Part shown: positions 34,487-47,164 of the stretch, piece by piece | How the letters are laid out: every line of letters starts with the position of its first letter | Position numbering within the stretch: the first letter of the stretch is position 1 | Source of the DNA: Pinus tabuliformis | Lineage: Eukaryota > Streptophyta > Pinopsida > Pinales > Pinaceae | Reading direction: 5' to 3' | Assembly (NCBI GenBank): GCA_031772625.1 | Contig: CM062820.1 | Location: forward strand, 1,073,409,369 to 1,073,473,368 | Length of the DNA stretch: 64,000 nt | The notes under the pieces: generated by a model | Databases searched by the model: none | Seen by the model: the letters and a program-made list of their open reading frames with translations, nothing else | Told to the model about the DNA's origin: nothing | Position numbers and translations under genes: made by a program

Positions 34487-35084
34487 CACCGATCATTGCC
34501 GATGTGATATGCCGATCAGATCTAGACCTTTAATCAACCAGATCCGAGGGCCCCTATTAACCCATCGTTTAAGCCTCCGATAGCTTGATTTTCATGGTTT
34601 TATTAAAGTTTTTAAGGCTCTATAGTATAATCAAACGATGCGATATTTCCTCTTTGATCAATAAAATAAGGCCACGTCGCCCAATCCTGACCTGCCACAT
34701 GTCAGCTATGGATTGGCTCGTGACCCTCACAATTTTCAATATAGTTCAAAATTTAATGAAATTGCCTCCTTTTCTAAGGACATTGGGCAATTTTCATTTT
34801 ACAATGAATCCTTCATCTAGGGTCCATTTTCGCCCGTTCAAGTTTCATTAGATTCAGAATGAGGAGATCTATGCAATGAGATTATTTCTAGGAGCAGTGC
34901 ATGATTTTCATTTTCCTATGGTTTACAAAGGATTTGTGTTATTTGGAACCTTTTACCTCTCGCATGAAGTCTTTTAGACTTAGAGGTTTATCCAGGATCC
35001 ATTTTTGGATCACACCTTCTCACTAAAAGAACTTTTGGTCTCCAAAAGCCTAATATACTGATCTGAATAACAAATGAGAGTGAC

Positions 35085-37218
35085 TCACCCTCTTCTTTTA
35101 GCCTCCCTACACTTTCCCTTGAATAGTTCCTTTGAACCAAAGTTTCTGATCACTTCCCTTCCCTGGATGGGCTGGTTTTCTTGAGAAGAATTGTCTTCCT
35201 CCTTGCCTTCCTGCAGATTTTCTACTGAAATGGTCATAGAAGGTAGTTTGAGCTTCTTTTCCTTGATCATTGATCGAAGGTGGCTCAACAAATGTGAATT
35301 ACATCTGCTCCACAAAACTTTCATTTGTACCGATTTGACAAGCTACCAACAACAACTGTTAACAACAATAGGCATAAAGACAACAACCGGATGGACTAAA
35401 CCTCTGCTTCAACAAAATAAATAGATTTCACATCTTATGAACAACTCCATGTCTTACATTTGCATACAAATGATGGACTAGCTAATAAGCCCACAAAACA
35501 TGCCTTTAAGGCAAAAGAGCCTTCAAGTCAAGCATGTAGAAAAAGACCATTTGGACTCTTTTTCAAAAGATGAAACAATTTCATCACTATCTCCACCAAA
35601 CCAAGTTTACATGCATGTTTACGACAAAGAAATCAACCCTTCAAGTCAATCACACACACATGTTCTGGAAACAAGGAAAACATCAACATCCCTATGTTCA
35701 TGCACATCATCTCATGCATAAATTTCATCCTTCAAATTTCGTTGAAGCACATTGTACTTTCGATTGCAGAAACAAAGTGAGCTTTCCACTCAACTTCTCC
35801 ATTCACCTTCTTGGTGAAATCCTGCAACTTGGATTCCATTAACAAAGAAATGCAAATAGATGCATCAATAGACATGCAATCTTAATTGGATATGAATTCT
35901 AACCATTTCTTACCAATCCATTTCAAATTTCCTTCTTTTGTATGCACATCAGCACCGACGTGTGAATCATCTTGAGACACATCATTCATGGAATCTTCCT
36001 TTCCATTTCTACCATCTTCTCTTTCCACCTTCTCCTTTAGCTTTTGTGGAAGCATTGTTGGATTTAGAGTCCAACACCTTTCAGCAAGATGCCCTTGCTT
36101 ATGGCAGTAAGTGCACTGCATGTGCATCCTCTTGATAGCATGATTTTCCTTGTCCAATGGACCTTTGGCTACTTTCTTTCTTTCCTTCAAAATTTTCCTG
36201 TATGTGGCCATTCTCTTCAACATCTAGAAAAATGATAGTTATCCAAACCAAAAAAGGAACATGCAATTTTTTTCCCATATCTATGTGGAAATTTATCATG
36301 CTTTGCACAATCAAAAGGAAAATGTTCAGAACCAGATTTATACTTGCCTCTTTCACCTTTATTTCCTTCATGAGGAGGTGAAGCAAATGAAGAAGTGGCT
36401 CCCTTTGGAATCCCATCAATCTCTTCAAGGTTGTTAGAGTTTCCACAACTCTTTGGTTCAAGGGTGTGCTTCTGAACACCCACACCCTGCAAATGATGTT
36501 TCCAACCATTTCATTCCTCCTGAACACAATCTTCACACTCTTGAGATAGAGGATCTACAATGAAACTCCTTCTTGGAATGGTTTCAGTGGCCTTCATGGC
36601 AGCTTTGGAACTCTCTCCATAATATTGTCCATAGCCAAGACCCAAATACTTTTGCCTTTCCTTAATCATTATTGGTTCAATAATACCTTGTGCATGCTTT
36701 CCCAAGCCCTTTCCTTCATAGCCCATCTTGGCCATTAGCTTGGAACCTATGCCTCTAGTATGTTTTTCAAAAGAACTAATACAAGCATTCTCAGAAGAAT
36801 TTGAAGACAAACTGGAATGGCTTACCTCTTCTTCAAGCTGATACTTGATTATGGCTTCTTGGACAAAAAAGAGCTGTGACTCCAACTCATGCATCCTTTT
36901 CAGATTGATATTTGCAATATGAAGTTGCCTCTCCATTTCCTGCAATTTGTCAGCAAGCAACTACTTCTCTTCCTTCATGGAATTCAGCTGCTTTCTAAGT
37001 ATGCTACTCTTCCTTTCATCCTCATACATTTCTCTCACCATATCTATCATGGTGGAAAATTCTTGCTTCATGTCTTCATCAAAGAGTCTTGTGAAGGGAG
37101 AATAATTTGAGGACCCACTTGTAGAAGTTATCATTGTGCCAATGAACAACAAAACTTCAACAAGATAAATAAAGAGCTTATTTAAGCAACCTCTTGTAAC
37201 AAACCTCTTATGCTCCAA
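35085..37218 (-). pseudogene. X gag-like protein: coiled coil, G-patch, CCHC knuckle
   Basis: Minus strand. A likely start is the ATG at 37134 (MITSTSGSSNYSPFTRLFDE); an upstream in-frame ATG is at 37218. The N-terminal 60 residues after it are helical. An in-frame TAG lies at 36963-36961, then LADKLQEMERQLHIANINLK continues as a coiled coil. A G-patch follows at about 36750-36660: GIGSKLMAKMGYEGKGLGKH with GIIEPI and a downstream YLGLGYG. A TGA at 36511 and a frameshift near 36220 follow. The last frame, 36223-35882, has a zinc knuckle CTYCHKQGHLAERC (about 36122-36080) and an acidic tail. A separate basic frame lies at 35324-35085. G-patch domains bind RNA or activate DEAH helicases and are known in betaretroviral and some plant gypsy polyproteins. 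No protease, RT or integrase is present. Confidence 0.75.
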
Positions 37219-37458
37219 AGATTGCCTTGAGGTCCTTTGGGATAGAAGAATGCCTTCAACTCTTCTCCTTCTTGTCCTTCGTGGACTGAGCTATCAATAG
37301 ATTCCCCTTTACCTCCCTGCACTCAAAAAATAATTAGTCTGCAAACAAGCATACAATCAGCCTTTTTTTGTTCAAACCCCTTTTAGGCAAGTAGTGTTTG
37401 CTTTCTCAATCAAGCATTATGTTTTAACCTTCCTAAAGGTGTGGTTAATCAATCTTTA

Positions 37459-37470
37459 GCTTTGATACCA
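37459..37470 (-). promoter_or_regulatory. X primer binding site (tRNA-iMet-like)
   Basis: Minus strand TGGTATCAAAGC, two bases after the GATCA end of the 5' LTR. One base differs from TGGTATCAGAGC. Confidence 0.85.
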
Positions 37471-37472
37471 CT

Positions 37473-38943
37473 TGATCTGAAAATGGGGCTCTTAGGCTTC
37501 TTGTCTAGCTTAGAAGAACCTCTCCCACTTCCAAAGCTTGAATTTTCCCAAGTCTATTTGATTAACCAATGTGAAATTAAGTGATTCTTTAAAGTATAGG
37601 AATATGCTTGTTATTATTGTTGGCTGTTATGTGCTTTAAAATCTGTGTATGCTGATAATTAAATGTGCTTGAACATACACATAAATGCATATAACAGCGA
37701 ATAAGGCAGCAGTAAAACAATACACATAAGACAACAAATTAATATGGAGTTCACCATGATATCTTGGGCTACGTCTCCTTGAGCTCTAATAAACTTGATT
37801 AGGCTCTTTGGGATTATGGTTGAATTCTTTTATAAGTCCATGACTTAACTCCATATGGTCTACAAATGAACCAATGGGCTCAGAACACCATGTTACCCTT
37901 AGCTATCCTTTAGCTGCAAAACAGATCTAGGCTTCTCTGGACTAATTCTTTCAGTTAGTGCTATGAGCTCCTTTGAACTTCTGGCTTCTTTGACTCCCTC
38001 AGAATTGTTTTCCTCAACTATTGAAGCTAACAACACGCTCAAATTTAGACCAACCCTAAATCTCTGGCTCTCAGGCTCTTTGTCCCTCAGCGCTTTTGTT
38101 CTCGGGATGTTTGTTCCTCGGGTTCTTTGGAATCATTTTCGTTTTTTTGAGCTCTACCTCACTGGCTCTACAAGGATGGGATTTATCCCCCCGAGATGGC
38201 TCGAACTCCTCGAGTCCACCAAGAATAATGCTTCCAACATTCATGGATGGTTACCAAAGCCTCTTTGGTTCCCCAAAACACCCTCCTCTGGCCATGCCTC
38301 TAGCTATTCCTCTCTGGCCCTGTGGTTCTCAGGAAATCAGGCTCTCTATCCCTCTATCCGTCTGTTCGCCGCCCTCTCTGCATTTTCATTATTTTCCTAG
38401 GCGAGGAAAAATGATGTTTGGAATAGAAATGAATTGGGAAATTGGCACTTTAAATCCATTAAAAGCAGTCATTCTGCATTTTACACAGAGAACACTGCAA
38501 TACATGGAAAAAATTTGCAAAGCAATGTTCTTCCCGGACTTTAAATATTCATAATCACACTTTATTTTCCTATCGGGTTTGCTTGTAGGTTGCTATCGCA
38601 TATCGCAAGGCTCTATCCCTTTGTATTTTGAAATGCATTAAAACATATGAAAATACATATAAAATGGCATTGGTGGATTTCAAATGTTATCCATTTCCAT
38701 TTCGAGACCCTTTCAGGTCTGGTTTATACTGCATATCACTTCCCCTTTGTATTTCGCTTAATAAGCGAAATACACTAAATACACAGGAAAATGGAATTTT
38801 ATAGATTTCAAACTATATCCATTATCGCTTAGAGCCCTGTCAGGTCTGGCTATCGCATCACATATCGCAGTGGCCCTTTGGCTTCCCCTTTGGTATCATT
38901 GACGCCGATCCATCGATATCGGCGATCGCAGTCAGACTATCGC

Positions 38944-38996
<53 letters not shown>

Positions 38997-39720
38997 TGTA
39001 TGTATGTATGTATGTATGTATGTATGTATGTATGTATGTATGTATGTATGTATGTATGTATGTATGTATGTATGTATATATGTATATATATGTATATATA
39101 ACATGGTCGCTCCAGGGTGTTCGTTGATGACGATCCGCCGATTTCTGCGATCGCTCGATCGCATCACCTCGGTCCATCACGCTATGCCTCCGATCAGACC
39201 CGCTGATCACCACCGATGCAATATGCCAATTGGATCTAGACTGATGATTGGCTGGATCTAATAACCCCATATTCACCCATCGTTTAAGCCTCCGATAGCT
39301 TGATTTTCATGGTTTTCTTCAAGTTTTTAAGGCCCGATAGTGTAATCCAGAGATGCGATATTTCATCTTTGATCAATCAAACAAGGCTACGTGGCCCAAT
39401 CCTAGCCTACCACATGTCAGTTGTGGATTGACTCGTGAACCTATACTAAAGTCAAAATTTTCAATACAGTTCTAAATTTAATGAAATTTCCTCCTTTTCT
39501 AAGGACATTGGGAAATTTTCATTTGGCAATAACTCCTTCATCCGGGGTCCGTTTTTGCCCATTCAAGTTGCGTTGGATTTAGAATGAGACTATTTCTAGA
39601 AGTAGCCTGTGATTTTCATTTTCCTCTGGTTTACAAAGGATTTTCACTATTTGGCACCTTTTACCTCTCAGATGAAGTCTTTTCGACTTAGACGTTTATC
39701 CAGGATCCATTTTTGGATCA
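37473..39720 (-). repeat. X 5' LTR
   Basis: 2248 bp, complete, plus strand TGATCTGAAAATG...TTTTTGGATCA. Contains the open frame 38096-38554 (plus strand) and the microsatellite 38944-39100. Confidence 0.88.
38944..39100. repeat. (AT)n(TATG)n microsatellite in the X 5' LTR
   Basis: About 25 bp of AT followed by about 26 TATG units (38967-39075) and a mixed tail. It produces long spurious open frames on both strands (Met-Tyr-Val-Cys and His-Thr-Tyr-Ile repeats). Confidence 0.96.
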
Positions 39721-39783
39721 TTGACGAGCCCTAAAACACTGATCCGGATGATGGGATTGATGTGACCAAATGGATCTATAATA
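39721..39783 (-). repeat. Z 3' LTR, second part
   Basis: GAGCCCTAAAACACTGATCC to ATGGATCTATAATA, matching 46729-46788. It begins with the TTGAC copy of the X target duplication. The final TGTAACA of the partner is TATAATA here, three transitions or fewer. Confidence 0.88.
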
Positions 39784-41577
39784 ACTGCCCCTAAAGCATG
39801 AAGTCGGAAAAATGTCAATGCCGAATGAAATGCTTTATGATGTGATGAGGAGGTATCGAAGTGGAAGGTGACCTGCATCAATTACAATACATATATCATG
39901 ATATTTGATTTTACATGAATTGTCGAGGGAAGGCATACCCATGCTCAGCCTATAAACTTTCATTACATGTACATAAATACTCGTCTATGGATATAGACCC
40001 ATGATTGGAATGACTATCAATGTAAAGCCATTGTACATATGATTTAGTACTCCTGATATCGCAACTTGGATGGATGAAACTAGATTTGGGGTCTTCAATC
40101 TCGTTCAACCGTTCACTCAAGTATGAGTCTAACCATGTGAATATGTGATCTGAAGTCGAACATGGGAAGACACCATGTGATTACTAGCCAATGATGTAAG
40201 CTATTAACAGATGCGAGAGAAATCACCGATAATGATAATGATCCTCAAGGTACTACAATACATTCAGCATGGTGTGAATGGATGATTTGATGTCGAACAC
40301 CATACAAAGTGTTTCTATCGAAGGCCATTGATGTATGCCTATCTCTGGAAGTGAGAATATTTCCATTGATGCATGCAAGCTTCAAGGTGTTGAATGGGTG
40401 TTTCTACATCAACTTCTTGGATAATGTGCTGATGTCGACAAGAAGTGATTCATCATAGGAGGGCCTTGATGTATCCCATGTAAACGACACAAATGAGTGT
40501 AGTGATTTTAGAGATGGAATTTGATTGACGACACAAGGTTCAGGAATGACAGTCATGAAAATGAATTTTTATGGTATTGCAAAAGATGACTTCTCTTGAA
40601 CATATCGGTGACACTAAATGAATTGGCAGCATTGACCCAAAACCAAAGTAATGGATGGTGTGATAGACCATAGTGTGATAACCATCAAGCAGATAACCCA
40701 ACCCAAATAATCTGAATGAATTGGTAGCATTGACCCAAAACCAAATTGATGGATGGTATGATAGACCAATGGTGTGAAGACCATCAAGCTAATAACCCAA
40801 CCCAGATTGTCACGGTGATGGAGAGAAAGTGTCATGTTCAAGAGCAACTTGCTACCATAAAGTGGTTTTCCCTTTTTCCCATTTTCCCCAGTCATTGTTG
40901 ACTAGTACCTCTTTAATTTTATCAATATTGAGGAGGATAAAATATGCTTGTTGTATAATTTCACCCTTTGGGTGAATCCATCACTATTTGATGTTTTAAC
41001 GAGTCTAGCGAAGGTGAAACTCGTTCTTGTCTAGATGGACAAGTTTGTCACTATTTGATGTTTTAACGAGTCTAACGACAAATATAACTCAGTCCATTTC
41101 ATGTTTAGAGAGTTTGAAAAGGGAAAAAAAGAAAACTCCACAAGTTCTTTTTTGTAAATTAATCTCTTAAGTCTGAAAAGGCATAAAATAATACAAGAGA
41201 GATATCATTTCCAATCCGTTAACGAGCTGGAAAGGACAAGCGCTCAACAATATTTTCATTTTTAAAGAGTCTGAAAAGAGCTTAAAGAGGACTCCACTTT
41301 GAGGAATGAGTGGTGTCTAGGATAGCAACTGGTTCTTGGTGATATTGGAACTTCTCAAAACATGTTGATTTATGTGAAGAGGCTGACTAATAAGACCAAT
41401 CATTGCAACTGTTCCTCAAAAAGGGTAAAACAACCAAGTGAAACCGTATGATCGGCCAAAGCAATGGTGGCAATGGAATGAAAACAACTAAGGCTCATAT
41501 GACAAAAGAGACTGATAGAATGGCAGTCACGAGGGTTAAAAATGGAAATGGGTTCATTTTTATACAAGATTGAACCA

Positions 41578-41738
41578 TAGGGAACTATGCTTGGATTCAA
41601 TTTCATGTTTACACAAGCTTGAAATGAAAAACTATGCTTGAATTTAGTTTCATTTTTACACAAGCTTGAAATGAATAACTATGCTTGAGTTTAGTTTCAT
41701 TTTTACACAAGCTTTAAATGAAGAACTATGCTTGAAAT
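41578..41738. repeat. 47-48 bp tandem repeat, about 3.4 copies
   Basis: Units start AACTATGCTTG and end CAAGCTTGAAATGAA. They show the same kind of expansion as the nearby 54-bp array. Confidence 0.85.
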
Positions 41739-42088
41739 GGGTTTACATGCCCCCAACAAGATGAAAGGGAGAGTCTCCTGTAACCAGATGGAAGTCACTG
41801 TGGTGAAGCAGGATGGTTATCCAACACTTTTTGGGCTTTGTCTAGATAGGGACAATGGTGAATGGGGTGATTCCCTTCACATAACCTATAGGGAAACTTA
41901 AATTTACCACTAGGTGCATGCCCCCTAAGCTTCATTACATTCACCTAATTAGACTACTGGTGGCCATTAGGTGAATGGAAAGAAGGTTCTTTTATGAGAT
42001 CAAGTGAAAGAATTGACTAGGATTTTACGAGATCTATCAAAGACTCAACTTGGAACTTTGCTCCAGGGGACCTTGTTTTATTTTTAAT

Positions 42089-42567
42089 GAGCTTGACACA
42101 AGACAAGGAACTCTGCTTAGATTCCTTGTTTCATTTTTTAACGAGCTTGACACAAGACAAGGAACTATGCTCATATCCTTGGTTTCATTTTTTAACGAGG
42201 TTGACACAAGACAAGGAACTATCCTCATGGACTTGTTTCATATTTTCATATTTTAATGAGGTTGACATAGTAAAAGAAATATCCTCATATTCATTGTTTC
42301 TTTTTTTAACGAGGTTGACACAAGACAAAGGACTCTCCTTAGCTCCTTAGTTTCATTTTTTAACGAGGTTGACACAAGACCAGGAACTATCCTCATACTC
42401 CTTGTTTCATTTTTTAACGAGGTTGACACAAGACAAAGAACCCTCCTTAGATCCTTGGTTTCATTTTTTAATGAGGTTGACACAAGACTAGGAACTATTC
42501 TCATACTCCTTGTTTCATTTTTTAACGAGGTTGACACAAGACCAGGAACTATCCTCATATCCTTGAT
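42089..42567. repeat. 54-bp tandem array, nine units, with 108-bp dimer pattern
   Basis: Each unit has the form GAGGTTGACACAAGAC, then a variable core, then TTTCATTTTTTAAC. Most are exactly 54 bp; one is about 61 and one 53. The later units alternate between a CTCCTTAGATCCTTGG type and a CTATCCTCATACTCCTTG type. As 54 is divisible by three, both strands stay open (18-residue repeats). Confidence 0.9.
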
Positions 42568-42626
42568 CACAACCCATACGAGGTCATGACTTCCAAGAGG
42601 TTCTCATCTGATGGGAGAACAATTCT

Positions 42627-44324
42627 CTAGAAGGGATTTATATCAAGGAAACTGAGATCTGGTTCTAATGCCACCAGTACATAATGTACAACATCATTGA
42701 ATTGATCGTCAGTTGATGTAGGTATGGAACATGTTTCCACATAATTAACCCGTGGCAGGGATGATACCATTGGTACAAAAGGACCATTTAGGGAAGATGG
42801 TTGACTGAGAGCCATATTTGGACCTGGAAATGAAAGTTGGTCAATGGTGACGATTCTGCCTTCATGTGAGAAACAAATCACTCGAAAGAGTGTTGAAACA
42901 ATAGCTCCCATGTCATAAACATAGTCGCGCCATAGAAGTAAGTTGTAATCTAAAGGGCTTGGGACTGCCATCACATTCAGATAAACGATGTTTCTTCCCA
43001 AAGTAATAGGCAATTGAGGAAGGATCCCTAATGGTTGAATGGTTGCTCTATTAAAAGAAAACAGATTCTGCGTAATTGGCACAAGTGGTGGTGAGCCGAG
43101 TGTTTGCCAAGCAGTTGAGGAAAGGATACTCACTGATGCACCTTCATCTATAATAATGTTCGATGCAATCATATTACACACCTGTACTATGATATAGAAA
43201 GGCACATAAGAAGGTAGACAGAATCCTGCTAGTTGATTCCAATCAAAGGAAGTGACCAGACTACTTGGAGGGGGGGGAGAATTAACCCCTTGAGTTACGA
43301 GAGCGGGAGGATTTTCCTCTTGTCTTGATGGAATAGGAGGATTTCCCCCAAGCTCATTGGAATCTCAAGAGACAAAAAGAACGTGAGTTGTATCATATTC
43401 ACTCTCTTCAGAAAAGGTACGATTAATTAAAGGTGAAATTGGGTCAACTATTTCCTTGACCTGTTGATTTGGGTCAGGAATAGACTCATAGGATTCACTT
43501 TCAGAGAGAGTGGGCTTGACCGATGGTTGATTTTGGTCAGTCAATTTACCAACTAGTGAAGGATTTAGGGAGAGTTTCTTGTAACCAGATGGAAGTCGCT
43601 GCAGTGAAGCAGGAGGGTTATCCAACACTTTTTTGGCTTTGTCCAGATAGGGACAAATGTGAATGGGGTGATTCCCTTCACATAACCTACTGGGAAACTT
43701 AACTTTACCCTTTTCTCCATGAACCTTACTGCTACTAGTTGATGGTGTGTCACAAGCATGATCTCCAGAAGTTGATGACACAGGATGATGTGAACGGGAA
43801 GACCATTCTTCTAATATCTAAGGAATATCAAGACAACTTTAAAGAAGATGGTCTCCTGCACAAAGTTTGCATGGATATCGAACTTTGTGAGGCTTGACAG
43901 ATGATTTCTCAAGAGATGTTGCATTCAAAGAAATGGTTGCTTGGTTGCCCCTCTGCTGAATTTTCTTCTTCTTCTTCTTCTTCCATTTCTTCTTCTTCTT
44001 AGCCACCTAGTTACTAGTACCAATACTTTCACCAGGCGAAGAGGAAGAAGGGGAGGAAGAAACAACCGAGGAAGAAGGCAAAGGATCAACTTTTGGATTA
44101 GCTGGAGGTTGATTTTGTCCAGTTGGAGGAGTACTCGATTACGGAGAAATCATGAAATTTTGAACCAAGGAGGTTGAAAACAACCATATTGGCAAGCCAA
44201 TGGTAAATCCCGGAAGGGACAATGTATCCATTTATGGAGCACCAATATTTCCAAATGGAGGAAAAGGACTAGGATTCCCATCAGAAAGAATTCCTTGATT
44301 GGTGGAATCTAGATTTGTCGCCAT
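42627..44324 (-). pseudogene. Z gag-like region and aspartic protease (Tat type)
   Basis: Minus strand. A likely start is ATG 44324 (MATNLDSTNQGILSDGNPSP). A Pro/Ser-rich part, a Lys-rich stretch (CTTCTT repeats near 43970-44000) and a first zinc motif CKLCAGDHLL-x-SC (about 43875-43835, with a stop inside) follow. The open frame 43781-43365 has a second zinc motif RLCEGNHPIHICPYLDKA whose first Cys is Ser. After stops, 43205-42627 holds a protease-like domain: IIDEGASVSILSSTAWQTLG (Asp-Glu-Gly where retropepsins have DSG/DTG), PLDYNLLLWRDYVYDMG and CFSHEGRIVTIDQLSF. This arrangement is common in plant Tat/Ogre-type elements. The RT that should follow is missing. Confidence 0.75.
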
Positions 44325-45731
44325 ATGTTTCAACCTAAGATCAACTAAGGAGTGAGCATGGAGGATATTATCCGTGGTGAATTAATTTTATTTTAATCAA
44401 AGTAACATAAAAAAACAAAAGAGGGATAATCTAGGCAAAATGTTTACCAAGCAACTGCGAACTACAGAATACCTCCTGGTGAACCGAGAAGTATGGCCAA
44501 ACAATCTCCCCAAATGTTGTGTTCGGTGTATCACAGTGTACAAGGCAGCCGAATCAGTTACCTAAGGATGGATAGCAACCTAGTGTTGTACTCCCATATA
44601 TACTCGAAATTATGTGGAGGCCCAATCCGTATAAGCGTTGTCTAATCCAAAACCGCACAGTGAGAGCATTCCCATATACTTTATGTACTATAACACCACC
44701 CTATATACCTGAAGGTATGTGGACAAGCTACGATATACTCACGTACGTGGAATGAGGTATCACACTCGGGATGTATTGTAGACAAGTTAGTGAAAACTTC
44801 TTTGTTTTACGATGCCAAAACACGTCTCTATCCTAGACCTATAAATATTTTTCATTAGGTGAAAATGCTCCATTAGGTAAATTCAGATAAATTTTAAGTT
44901 GATCTTCTTTATAATTTTCCTTTCAAGGTTCACCAGGTGATGTATGTTTGCAATTCCTAAAATGAAAATAATATGATAAGCATTATTTACATTCAATTTA
45001 GCAATGAAAATCCTTAGCTAGTAGGGATAGAGCAATCAAATTTTTGACAATGAGCAAACAGCACATCTAATGCAATTTACCTAGCTATTCCTTTCAAGCA
45101 TTCAAAAACTACAATATGAACGATGCACGTTTTTGTTTTCGAATCCCTTAATGTTATGATGAATGAAAAAGGAGATATACACATACAATCAATCAATCTT
45201 TAATAAGAACGAAGACTTTTACGATAGTTATTTTTTGAAGGAAAAGAAGACTTTATAACACTTTCTTTCAAACAAATATTAATCAACTATATTCTAAATT
45301 TGAGTATAGACTGATAATGACAAAGAAAAAATTAAAGAAATATTAATCAATCAAATCAAAGTAGGGCTGGCAAAGGAGATAAAACTTGTTCTCTGATACA
45401 TAACATTCATTAATCAATCAGCGAGCAATCAAACAGAGAAAATTTGGCAAAATCACTTTCCAAAGGTGGGAATTTGACCTAAGGTTGATTAGCGCAATTC
45501 AAAGAGGGCCTAACTGTGCTGCATAGCACTTTCTCTCACTCAAGGGTGCACTACAGAGCACTGTCCCCTGACCAAGCCTGCACTGATTTTTGAGAGGCCA
45601 CTCAAGAGTCATCTAACCTCAATTTTTGACCTAAATTCAATGCAAAAGAGTTTGAATACAATCAATGAACACAATTAGGGTCTATAAGAATGTCTTTGGA
45701 GGTGAATAAGCTACTAGGAAAGGTGATAGTT
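44325..45731. other. Z 5' leader
   Basis: About 1.4 kb between primer site and gag start without a convincing ORF. A GAGCAC-type passage at 45510-45565 (TGCATAGCACTTT, TACAGAGCACTGTC) resembles the GCTCTGCAGAGCACCCTG passage in the Z LTR (46548-46600), so part of the leader may be LTR-derived. Confidence 0.5.
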
Positions 45732-45750
45732 TCCCCAGCGGAGTCGCCAA
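45732..45750 (-). promoter_or_regulatory. Z primer binding site
   Basis: Minus strand TTGGCGACTCCGCTGGGG lies just after the CCAAAACA end of the 5' LTR. This primer-site form is common in large plant Tat/Ogre elements; I recall tRNA-Arg as the primer but cannot confirm the tRNA from sequence. Confidence 0.75.
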
Positions 45751-45752
45751 TT

Positions 45753-46788
45753 TGTTTTGGAGAATTTAGCATCGACGGATAAACACTAATTCACTAGACA
45801 AGTAGCTATGCCTAGAACAACAGTTTAAAGTGTTTTAGACTTTTCCTATAAGCAATGGATAAGATAAGAAGATAGAAGGCCTACCTATAGTTCTGCTTTC
45901 CTCTCGTCTCCCTTGTATCGATTATGTCGCTCCTTCCCATACTTAATCTGCTTGAGAAGTACCCTATAAACACAACAGAAGACAAAAACCGATCAAAGAA
46001 TATGATCCATTGAATATAAATGTAAGGAATCAGAAGAAATTCATACGTATAAGCATTATGAAAGAACACAACATATGGAAAAAGGTTTAAACACTTTATT
46101 AGATAGAAGAAGGAATTATAACCATCAGTGTCTGATTCAAAGTCATTCCTCCAGCTTGGATCCCATCCACATCACATCAAAAGCATGAAAAACGTGTAGC
46201 ATCACAACACTTTGCTTCAAAGCCAAATCTCATAGTAGAATTATCTCCTTAAAATTCAACATAGTCCATCCCCTGATCACTTAGATGAGTGGTCAATTTA
46301 TAGGAGGATGAAGGAGGTTTTGTCATAAATGGTGGCATTGACTAGCCTTCCATACTTAGAATTAGTTCCATGAAGGAAGAACTGAGAGGATAGGATGCAC
46401 CTTAACTCATTCCTCATCCAATTTCAAGCTCATAGGAGTAGATAACTGAGGGAATATTCTATATGACTCCAAGAGATAAGAATATTCCCCAAACCCCAAT
46501 TGAATTTTTCTCAAATTCTCCCAGTGCAGCCTAAAGAGGGCTTAGGTGCTCTGCAGAGCACCCTGAAAGTGTATCTACTTGCATTGTAGAGCACCCTGGT
46601 AGTGTATCTGCCTGCGCTGGTCCCTTTAGAGACCATTTCTAGATGTCTTAGGTCATCAAACTTTCTAGGAAGGAGGCATTCAAAGGGGTGACATGTTTAG
46701 GTCATATGGAAACTGAAATTAGGTTTTGATGAGCCCTAAAACACTGATCTGGATGATGGGATTGATGTGCCCAAATGGATCTGTAACA
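45753..46788 (-). repeat. Z 5' LTR
   Basis: 1036 bp, plus strand TGTTTTGGAG...CTGTAACA, followed by the CCTTT duplication. It shows the uninterrupted site where X entered the partner LTR (TTGATGAGCCC at 46728). Confidence 0.92.
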
Positions 46789-47098
46789 CCTTTGCTACAC
46801 ATCACACTTATCTTCGCGACCGCACAACAATACCATGCCCAATAACAACATGTGATTCCTATTCTTCATCCTCTTCTTCCTTTCTTATCTCCTCCATCAA
46901 ATTCATGTCAATAACCTCTGACAATCTCTCGAGGAATGCATCACTCAACCAACTTTGTAATGATTTCCCTTCTTCTGAGAACACTCCATCTGTTGGCTTC
47001 TTTCTGGTGATCGTTTCCAACACCAAGATGTTGTAGCTATACACATCCCCTTTCATGGACAGCCGCACTCCTATACCGTATTTTGTAATCAATATATA

Positions 47099-47164
<66 letters not shown>

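Larger units (their letters stand above)
39784..42626. other. Z 3' internal region: non-coding, rich in tandem repeats
   Basis: No polymerase motif was found. It contains a duplication of period about 97 bp (40619-40812, AATTGGCAGCATTGACCC and following), a block of 47-48 bp units (about 41578-41738, ACTATGCTTGAATTTAG with TACACAAGCTTGAAATGAA), a second copy of a gag zinc-region segment (41770-41920) and the 54-bp array at 42089-42567. The end next to the 3' LTR is CTTTAGGGGCAG on the minus strand, a plausible polypurine tract. Confidence 0.7.

Noticed and set aside
35403-35520. Possible copia RNase H end (HVLHLHTNDGLANKPTKHAF, plus strand)
   Set aside because: Resembles the HVxTxxQLADIxTKxL ending of copia pol, but it is one short match without upstream RNase H motifs. 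Too weak to list as a feature.
38878-39276. Open frames of 76-127 codons on both strands with Met-Tyr-Val-Cys or Ile-His-Thr-Tyr repeats
   Set aside because: They are translations of the TATG microsatellite, not genes.
42037-42570. Open frames of 63-105 codons on both strands
   Set aside because: Produced by the 54-bp array, whose length is divisible by three. No start context or family similarity.
44000-44177. Arg/Gly-rich frame (TRRRGRRGGRNNRGRRQR)
   Set aside because: Antisense shadow of the low-complexity part of Z gag (poly-Lys, Ser/Pro-rich).
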